NCBI GenBank assembly: GCA_023387085.1
Contig: JAEWIL010000006.1
Span: forward strand, 1 to 22,840
DNA: 22,840 nt
From: Pseudomonadota bacterium
GTDB lineage: Bacteria > Pseudomonadota > Alphaproteobacteria > Sphingomonadales > Sphingomonadaceae
Direction: 5' to 3'
Positions 15,924-22,840 of the stretch are shown in pieces; positions within the stretch are counted from its first letter, which is position 1; each line of letters starts with the position of its first letter. Under the pieces are notes generated by a model. It did no database searches. It was given only the letters and a program-made list of their open reading frames with translations, and was not told the origin of the DNA. Position numbers and translations under genes: made by a program.

Positions 15924-15941
15924 GTGACGTGTATGTGACAG
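15924..15941 (-). promoter_or_regulatory. Pho box of the pstS operon
   Basis: On the - strand the sequence reads CTGTCAC-ATAC-ACGTCAC, two 7-mers with a 4-base spacer and 11-bp period. This is the layout of PhoB sites (consensus CTGTCAT-N4-CTGTCAT). It points toward pstS, whose ATG is about 80 nt away, and phoB is in the same operon, so autoregulation is likely. The second half-site is imperfect. No clear -10 element could be assigned. Confidence 0.6.
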
Positions 15942-15944
15942 GGA

Positions 15945-15962
15945 GTGTCATGGAAGTGTCAT
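15945..15962 (+). promoter_or_regulatory. Second Pho-box-like pair, facing the AT-rich island
   Basis: On the + strand GTGTCAT-GGAA-GTGTCAT is a perfect 7-mer repeat with 11-bp period, differing from the PhoB half-site consensus only at its first base. It is back-to-back with the pstS box, three bases away. A TATTCG that could serve as a -10 element lies at 15976-15981, and the first downstream gene starts at 16056. It could instead simply add PhoB binding for pstS. Confidence 0.45.
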
Positions 15963-16055
15963 GCAGGAAAGGTGGTATTCGGCTTTGAGGGCATTGAAAC
16001 TAGCGCCAAGCCTGATAGGACTTTACCATCTGCGGCTTTAGTTTTGAGAGTTTAG

Positions 16056-17381
16056 ATGACCAATCGCTCCCACACCCTAAAATCATTAGAGATCTTGGGA
16101 TTCCGCGGGCAGCGACGAAAGATAAAGTTGAACTTTGATCGCCACGCCAATTTTATTATTGGCCGTAATGGCACAGGAAAAACAACTCTAATAAACCTTC
16201 TAAATGCCGCCATATCTCTTGATATAAATATCTTAAGAAAGATTGATTTCGATCAACTAGAGATAAAATTTAAACTTGATGGAAGCAACGTCACTCCATC
16301 AATGACTTTAAAGAAATTGAACGGAAAGAATGAGCGATCGATAGTATATTCTTTCAAGTCTGCGCATAGAGGATCTTCAAGGGAGTACGTTGCATTTCGC
16401 GTTGCTCCTCGAAAAATGAGACTGTCTCACTCTGGGGCCGGAGCTTTTACGCACTATGCGACCATGGAGGATCCTGCGGACAAAAAAGCAATATTTGAGG
16501 AAATCTCAAAGCTTATAAAGGTAACTTGGCTTTCCCTTAGGAGAAGAAGGGAGGATGCAGTTGATATAGAAGACGAATTCGACGATGGATCGTACCAAAA
16601 TTCTGTTTCTGATGTTGATCAGAGGCTTGAATTCGTCTTCAATCAGATGGCAGGTTACTTTAGCCGACTTGATCGGGTGGCCGCAGAGGAGAATGTCCAG
16701 TTTCAGAAGCAGTGGTTTATAGCTTTGCTAACGCCAATGCTATCTAATCATCACCTTCATATACATGAAATTGATTCTGACACAGAGAAAAAGAACATCG
16801 AGCAGATATTTCGTAGTTTCGGTGTCCCTCAGTCAGAGGTGAATGAGAAATTAATTTCTCACTTCAAAAAGGTCGATGAATTTAAGAATAGATCAAGTGA
16901 TCAGCCTTACAGGGGATTTGAAGAAATATCGACGCTAGTAAACGCAATTAGACTACATAATCTTGTAGATAAATGGCAAAATCTTCAGAAAAAGATTAAA
17001 GAAATATACAGGCCAAAGGAGCTTTTTAAAGAGAAATCATCTTCTATGCTCTATAGTAAGAGTGTGGAGGTCAACAGCTCCAACTCTCCTTATATCAGCC
17101 ATCGATCTGGCACTACGATCCCAGTCTCAGAGCTGTCTTCTGGCGAAAAGCAACTTCTCATCTTTCTTAGTGAGACGATCTTGCAAGAGGGTGCGCGCCA
17201 CATTTTCCTTGCGGACGAGCCTGAGCTATCTCTCCATGTGGAATGGCAGGAACAGTTGGTTCCCTCGCTACTCGAAGTAAACCCCAATGCTCAGGTTGTG
17301 TTTGCAACTCACTCGCCTGATATTGTCGGATATTTTCAAAAGAGCGTCGTTAAGATGGAGAATCTGATCGATGACATTTGA
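16056..17381 (+). CDS. ABC/SMC-like AAA ATPase, PARIS AriA-like
   Basis: Probable sensor/scaffold ATPase of a two-gene PARIS anti-phage system. The protein is 441 residues with SMC/ABC-type topology. The N-terminal FRGQRRKIKLNF leads to Walker A GRNGTGKTT (36-44). A long helical, charged middle follows (about 140-340). The C-terminal half has signature LSSGEKQ (360-366), Walker B IFLADEP (383-389) with ELSLHVEWQ, and the switch THSPD (418-422). This resembles the AAA_15/AAA_21 group that includes AriA. The size is close to the roughly 460 residues I recall for E. coli AriA. The start ATG has GAGAG five bases in front. Codon use is far more AT-rich than in the neighbours, indicating horizontal transfer. 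The gene overlaps the DUF4435 gene by 11 nt. Alternatives are other OLD-like ATPases, but those partner with a UvrD-like helicase (Gabija) or HNH nuclease (Septu), not DUF4435. Confidence 0.85.
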   Translation: MTNRSHTLKSLEILGFRGQRRKIKLNFDRHANFIIGRNGTGKTTLINLLNAAISLDINILRKIDFDQLEIKFKLDGSNVTPSMTLKKLNGKNERSIVYSFKSAHRGSSREYVAFRVAPRKMRLSHSGAGAFTHYATMEDPADKKAIFEEISKLIKVTWLSLRRRREDAVDIEDEFDDGSYQNSVSDVDQRLEFVFNQMAGYFSRLDRVAAEENVQFQKQWFIALLTPMLSNHHLHIHEIDSDTEKKNIEQIFRSFGVPQSEVNEKLISHFKKVDEFKNRSSDQPYRGFEEISTLVNAIRLHNLVDKWQNLQKKIKEIYRPKELFKEKSSSMLYSKSVEVNSSNSPYISHRSGTTIPVSELSSGEKQLLIFLSETILQEGARHIFLADEPELSLHVEWQEQLVPSLLEVNPNAQVVFATHSPDIVGYFQKSVVKMENLIDDI

Positions 17382-18249
17382 AAGGTCGGCGTCCGGTCAG
17401 GGAAATAGAGCGCTATTTCATGATAAAGATATTGTTTGTTATGTTGAGGGAGGGGACGGAGGCGAATCCGGTATAGATGTTTTATTTTGGAGTTCTATTT
17501 TTGACTCTGTGTACCCGAATGTGAGAATTCATTTCGTTTGCAAGGGTGGTAAGCCGGTCCTGCAGGCTTTGGCAGATAGAATTGTCAGAGATAATATCGA
17601 AAATACTATCGTCGCAATGGATAGTGATTACTGCAGACTTTTGGATGGAAATTATATTGATGACAGGAGGGTTTTCTATACATTTGGATATAGTTTGGAA
17701 AATGACCTATATTCTAGCGAATATCACGTGGATTTATACAGTAGAATTGCAATGCGGGCAAACGTCGGAGCGGATCGATCTGCATTGCTGCAAGGACTGT
17801 GGGCAGAATTCTTACGGACGATAAAATGGCCTGTTTTTGGAGATTTTTATGCCTTGGTAGCAGGCGGGTCGGCATTTGATCGGGAGAGACCTGGAAGGTA
17901 TATTCGACGGTGCCCCGCTAACGGGCCAAAGTTTTCTTCTGATACTTTTATAGTCGATTTGAAGCGTGTTGCTAACGACCGAAGAGCCGCTCCAAGAAGG
18001 GCGGTGGTTGGTATTCCTACTAGTACGGAACGATACGTGGTAGGAAAGCTCATGGAACTTGCAGTTCGATATCTCTTTTCTCGGGTTCTTGACGAATTTC
18101 AGGAGGGGCGCGATTTGAGATTAGCAGAAATGCGTCATATTGCTGTTTCGACGCTCAGCAGATTCGTGGCGATAAACTCTCCTACTGGTCCGGCAGCATT
18201 TCACCGATTGCAGCTTGAGCGCATTCGCGGCGTCTCGGCGTTTCAATGA
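17371..18249 (+). CDS. DUF4435 TOPRIM-like protein, PARIS AriB-like effector
   Basis: Predicted effector partner of the preceding ATPase. The protein is 292 residues. A TOPRIM-like acidic set is visible: Glu26 in CYVEGGDGG, Asp84 and Asp86 in VAMDSDY, and Glu110 in YSLENDLYS, the last being a typical DUF4435 signature. In the studied PARIS system AriB is a DUF4435 nuclease held by AriA and released on sensing phage anti-restriction proteins, and it cleaves host tRNA; Glu26 is catalytic there. Transferring that activity here is inference. The start overlaps the ATPase gene by 11 nt. Most of the gene is AT-rich, but the last roughly 20 codons are GC-rich like the flanking chromosome, and the stop overlaps the next gene's ATG (ATGA). 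The C-terminus may therefore be a junction product. Confidence 0.82.
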   Translation: MTFERSASGQGNRALFHDKDIVCYVEGGDGGESGIDVLFWSSIFDSVYPNVRIHFVCKGGKPVLQALADRIVRDNIENTIVAMDSDYCRLLDGNYIDDRRVFYTFGYSLENDLYSSEYHVDLYSRIAMRANVGADRSALLQGLWAEFLRTIKWPVFGDFYALVAGGSAFDRERPGRYIRRCPANGPKFSSDTFIVDLKRVANDRRAAPRRAVVGIPTSTERYVVGKLMELAVRYLFSRVLDEFQEGRDLRLAEMRHIAVSTLSRFVAINSPTGPAAFHRLQLERIRGVSAFQ

Positions 18250-18554
18250 TCCTCATCACCGGCCACGTCATCCTCACCTCCGAGCATCGCGAGCGCATGG
18301 TCGCGCTCGGCGCCGAACATAGCGCGCGGTCGCGGGCCGAGCCGGGGTGTCTGGCGCATAATTGCCATGTCGATGTCGAAAACCCCGACCGGCTGATGTT
18401 CGTCGAGGAGTGGGAGAGCATCGACGCGGTGCGCGCCCATTTCGCGGTCCCTGCGTCCGCCGCCTTCGTCGCCGAAATGCGCGCGCTCTCGCCCGCGCCG
18501 CCGGCGATCCGCATCCATGCCGCCGACGATATCACCGCAAAGCTGATGGGGTAG
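18246..18554 (+). CDS. ABM-family protein, putative quinol monooxygenase
   Basis: 102-residue ferredoxin-like-fold protein of the antibiotic biosynthesis monooxygenase (ABM/YgiN) type. The pattern GHVILTSEHRERMVAL...SRAEPGCLAHNCHVDVENPDRLMFVEEWESIDAVRAHFAVP is the standard family layout, with the EPGC turn and the EEW strand followed by a helix containing HF. Members are small dimeric cofactor-free oxygenases or heme- or quinone-handling proteins; the substrate here cannot be given. Base composition returns to GC-rich at this gene. Its ATG overlaps the stop of the AT-rich DUF4435 gene, so its own promoter may have been displaced or may lie within the end of that gene. Confidence 0.85.
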   Translation: MILITGHVILTSEHRERMVALGAEHSARSRAEPGCLAHNCHVDVENPDRLMFVEEWESIDAVRAHFAVPASAAFVAEMRALSPAPPAIRIHAADDITAKLMG

Positions 18555-18572
18555 AGGGGCTTGCCCTCATTT

Positions 18573-18646
18573 CGTCATACCGGGCTTGACCCGGTATCCA
18601 CCTTTCTCTTCAAGGCGATGGACCCCGGATCAGGTCTGGGGTGACG
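18573..18646. repeat. REP-like imperfect inverted repeat
   Basis: The arms (18573-18600 and 18619-18646) are imperfect reverse complements, 20 of 28 positions by hand alignment. Each begins with CGTCA at its outer end. The left arm also contains its own perfect 7-bp hairpin, TACCGGG-CTTGA-CCCGGTA. This CGTCAT-CCGGG-TTGA-CCCGG type is common between genes in sphingomonads, by recollection. It lies between the ABM gene and a membrane protein gene and could act as an mRNA end or barrier. Confidence 0.75.
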
Positions 18647-18682
18647 ATGAAGGCGCGGGGTGGGCGCTATACGCGGGGGTAT

Positions 18683-19231
18683 ATGAGCGGGTTCGAATTC
18701 ATCTTTTCGCTGTTCGGGCTGATCCTCGGACTTGCGCTTGCCGAGGGGCTGGGCGGATTGAGCCGGGCGCTCAAGGCGAGCCACCGTGTGCGGATCGGCT
18801 GGCCGACCGCGCTGCTCGGCCTGTTCGTGTCGTGCGACGTCGTGACCTTCTGGATGTACGGCTGGAGCTTGCGCGAGCTGTTGCCGCTGAGCTGGCCGGT
18901 GCTGTTCGGCGGCTTCGTCGTCACCGCCATCTATTTCGTCGCGGCGAGCCTCGTCTTTCCCGACGATGCCGAGGCATGGCACGACCTCGACGCCCATTTC
19001 GACAAGCAGCGGCGCATGGTGATCGGCGGCGTGTTCCTCGCCAACGTCGTGCTGATCGCCACGGTGGCCTGCTATGCGAAATGGCCCTCGCTCAGCCCGC
19101 GCAACATCGTGACGACCTGGTCCTTCTTCCCCGTCGCGCTGCTCGCGATCGCGGCGAAGGATCGCCGCATCGTCTGCGCGTGCCTGATCTGGCTGATCGC
19201 GCTTTATCCATTGTCGGCGGTGTGGCAGTAA
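18683..19231 (+). CDS. Six-helix membrane protein of unknown function
   Basis: 182 residues, not assigned to a named family. About six hydrophobic segments are visible: FEFIFSLFGLILGLALAE, the region around TALLGLFVSCDVVTFWMYGW, VLFGGFVVTAIYFVAASLVF, MVIGGVFLANVVLIATVACYA, SFFPVALLAIAA and CACLIWLIALYPLSAVW. A polar loop, DDAEAWHDLDAHFDKQRR, lies between helices 3 and 4. The start ATG at 18683 is chosen because GGGGG lies three bases upstream and the protein then begins directly with a membrane helix. GTG at 18641 and ATG at 18647 are also in frame but lie in the right arm of the REP-like repeat. Composition matches the chromosome. No domain motif suggests an activity. Confidence 0.75.
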   Translation: MSGFEFIFSLFGLILGLALAEGLGGLSRALKASHRVRIGWPTALLGLFVSCDVVTFWMYGWSLRELLPLSWPVLFGGFVVTAIYFVAASLVFPDDAEAWHDLDAHFDKQRRMVIGGVFLANVVLIATVACYAKWPSLSPRNIVTTWSFFPVALLAIAAKDRRIVCACLIWLIALYPLSAVWQ

Positions 19232-19234
19232 TTG

Positions 19235-19365
19235 CTCCCCTCCCGCTTGCGGGAGGGGCAGCGAGACTTGCGAGCTTGCTCGCTAGTCGCAGCGGGGTGG
19301 GCATATGCGAGCGCAAAGCTCGCTTCGCTCGCACCCACCCCTAACCCCTCCCGCAGGCGGGAGGG
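19235..19365. repeat. Composite inverted repeat between convergent genes
   Basis: Two hairpins, each with stem CCCTCCCG/CGGGAGGG (19237-19258 and 19346-19365), flank an inner inverted region. There GGTGGG is matched by CCCACC, and GCGAGC/GCTCGC tracts can pair. The whole fills the 141-nt gap between the stop of the membrane protein gene and the stop of uvrA. It can fold on either strand and so may serve as a bidirectional terminator. It appears to be a repeat class of its own, different from those at 14637 and 18573. Confidence 0.7.
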
Positions 19366-19372
19366 AGACCGG

Positions 19373-22264
<2,892 letters not shown>

Positions 22265-22272
22265 GGGAGGGG

Positions 22273-22301
22273 TATGTTCCAGATTTGTTCTAAAGGTGCA
22301 A
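22273..22301 (-). promoter_or_regulatory. Predicted uvrA promoter
   Basis: On the - strand TTGCAC (22301-22296) and AACATA (22278-22273) are separated by 17 bases, a reasonable sigma-70 arrangement. The -10 element ends 8 nt before the uvrA ATG, so transcription would start at or beside the start codon. This fits the missing ribosome-binding site. The -10 match is weak. Confidence 0.45.
22276..22290 (-). promoter_or_regulatory. LexA/SOS operator of uvrA
   Basis: Perfect GTTC-N7-GTTC (GAAC-N7-GAAC on the uvrA strand), the known LexA site of alphaproteobacteria. It sits 11 nt in front of the uvrA ATG and lies over the spacer and -10 region of the predicted promoter, so bound LexA would block polymerase. 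Induction of uvrA after DNA damage is expected. Confidence 0.85.
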
Positions 22302-22452
22302 GGGGCGGCATCGCGCGGCCTAGTCCCTAGATAGGGTGCGGGAGTTCCACCCGCAACGGCGCGTCTTTCCACCAACATCCCAAAGGTTTCGACCAATGTC
22401 CGGCGGCTCGCTTGACCGTCGATAGCCGCAGGCGGACAAGATCGACCATGTC

Positions 22453-22473
22453 CGCCGTCCCGCCGGGACGGCG
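22453..22473 (+). promoter_or_regulatory. Stem-loop in the leader of the M13 peptidase gene
   Basis: A 9-bp perfect stem (22453-22461 with 22465-22473) with a 3-base loop (GCC) lies 9 nt before the GAGGAG ribosome-binding site. It could affect translation or mRNA stability. A possible -35 TTGACC sits upstream at 22412, but no convincing -10 was found. Confidence 0.3.
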
Positions 22474-22496
22474 CGCGATACCGAGGAGACTGGGGC

Positions 22497-22840
22497 ATGA
22501 AGACGTTTTTTGGGGGGGCGGCCAGCCTCGCGATAGCAGCCGTATTGGCTGCCACGCCGGCGATGGCAGGGTCGGCGGGGCAGGATGCGACGTTTGCTGC
22601 TCAGGCGGACAGCAGCGGTGCGGGCGAAGGGTCGCTGAAGCCGTTGGCATTCGGAACCTGGGGCGTCGACCTCGGCGCGCGCGACACGTCGGTGAAGCCC
22701 GGTGACGATTTCGACAAATATGCGAACGGCGGCTGGTTCGCGCGAACCGAGATTCCGGCCGACCAGGCGTCGGCCGGCGTCGCTTACGATGTCTATAACC
22801 TGCCCCAACGCCAACGCGGGCCCCTCGTCCCCCACGCGCC
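22497..22840 (+). CDS. M13-family zinc metallopeptidase, 3'-truncated by the window
   Basis: First 114 codons of a secreted or periplasmic neprilysin-like (PepO/M13) endopeptidase. Residues 1-24 form a clear signal peptide (hydrophobic AIAAVLAATPAMA, cleavage after AMA). A low-complexity linker follows, then the M13 N-terminal block GTWGVDLGARDTSVKPGDDFDKYANGGWFARTEIPADQASAG, which is diagnostic. The HExxH zinc site would lie far beyond the window. The ribosome-binding site GAGGAG at 22483-22488 is 8 nt before the ATG. The last roughly 40 bases become very C-rich and the translation there (NLPQRQRGPLVPHA) departs from the family pattern, so they may contain sequence errors. Confidence 0.85.
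   Translation, partial: MKTFFGGAASLAIAAVLAATPAMAGSAGQDATFAAQADSSGAGEGSLKPLAFGTWGVDLGARDTSVKPGDDFDKYANGGWFARTEIPADQASAGVAYDVYNLPQRQRGPLVPHA

Noticed and set aside
14745..15938. Open frame of about 400 codons on the + strand opposite pstS
   Set aside because: It is a mirror of the PstS coding sequence with no recognisable motif or ribosome-binding site.
15963..18249. Transposon, integrase or tRNA attachment site bounding the AT-rich island
   Set aside because: No transposase, integrase, tRNA or flanking direct repeat was found by eye, so no mobile element is claimed.
16056..18249. Gabija, Septu or retron-associated OLD-type system
   Set aside because: The partner is DUF4435, not a UvrD-like helicase, HNH nuclease or reverse transcriptase, and no non-coding retron RNA is evident.
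22265..22555. N-terminal extension of UvrA
   Set aside because: It covers the LexA box and promoter region and lacks UvrA similarity; the canonical N-terminus begins at 22264.

Overview
The window is chromosomal DNA from a GC-rich alphaproteobacterium, most likely a sphingomonad (Sphingopyxis/Sphingomonas type). This rests on gene content (an aa3 cytochrome c oxidase cluster followed by DUF983, SURF1 and thrC), the alphaproteobacterial SOS operator GTTC-N7-GTTC in front of uvrA, and several hairpin repeats typical of sphingomonad intergenic DNA. The genus is an inference.

Region 1 (1-7133, + strand) is respiratory. It holds the 3' part of ctaD, then ctaB (heme O synthase), a 55-residue one-helix membrane protein, ctaG (Cox11 copper chaperone), ctaE (subunit III), a DUF983 zinc-ribbon membrane protein, a SURF1 assembly factor, threonine synthase (thrC) and an RlmI-like SAM methyltransferase. 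Most junctions are 4-8 nt stop/start overlaps, so this reads as one translationally coupled transcription unit. The early genes build heme and copper centres and place them into the oxidase.

Region 2 (7130-9562, - strand) holds a GGDEF protein and an MFS exporter. Region 3 (9732-15842, - strand) is the phosphate regulon, transcribed pstS-pstC-pstA-pstB-phoU-phoB, with Pho boxes upstream of pstS and a REP-like hairpin between pstS and pstC. phoR is not in the window.

Region 4 (about 15970-18249, + strand) is a visibly AT-rich island of two overlapping genes. One is an ABC/SMC-like ATPase and the other a DUF4435 TOPRIM-like protein. Sizes, order and motifs fit a PARIS (AriA/AriB) anti-phage system, and this is the most interesting part of the window. 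A second Pho-box-like pair faces this island.

Region 5 (18246-22840) returns to GC-rich DNA. It contains a small ABM-family monooxygenase, a six-helix membrane protein of unknown role, two intergenic inverted repeats, uvrA (- strand, SOS-controlled and probably leaderless) and the 5' end of an M13-family metallopeptidase gene with a signal peptide, cut by the window end. No tRNA, rRNA, transposase or CRISPR array was seen, and no stretch over 300 bases lacks a gene.
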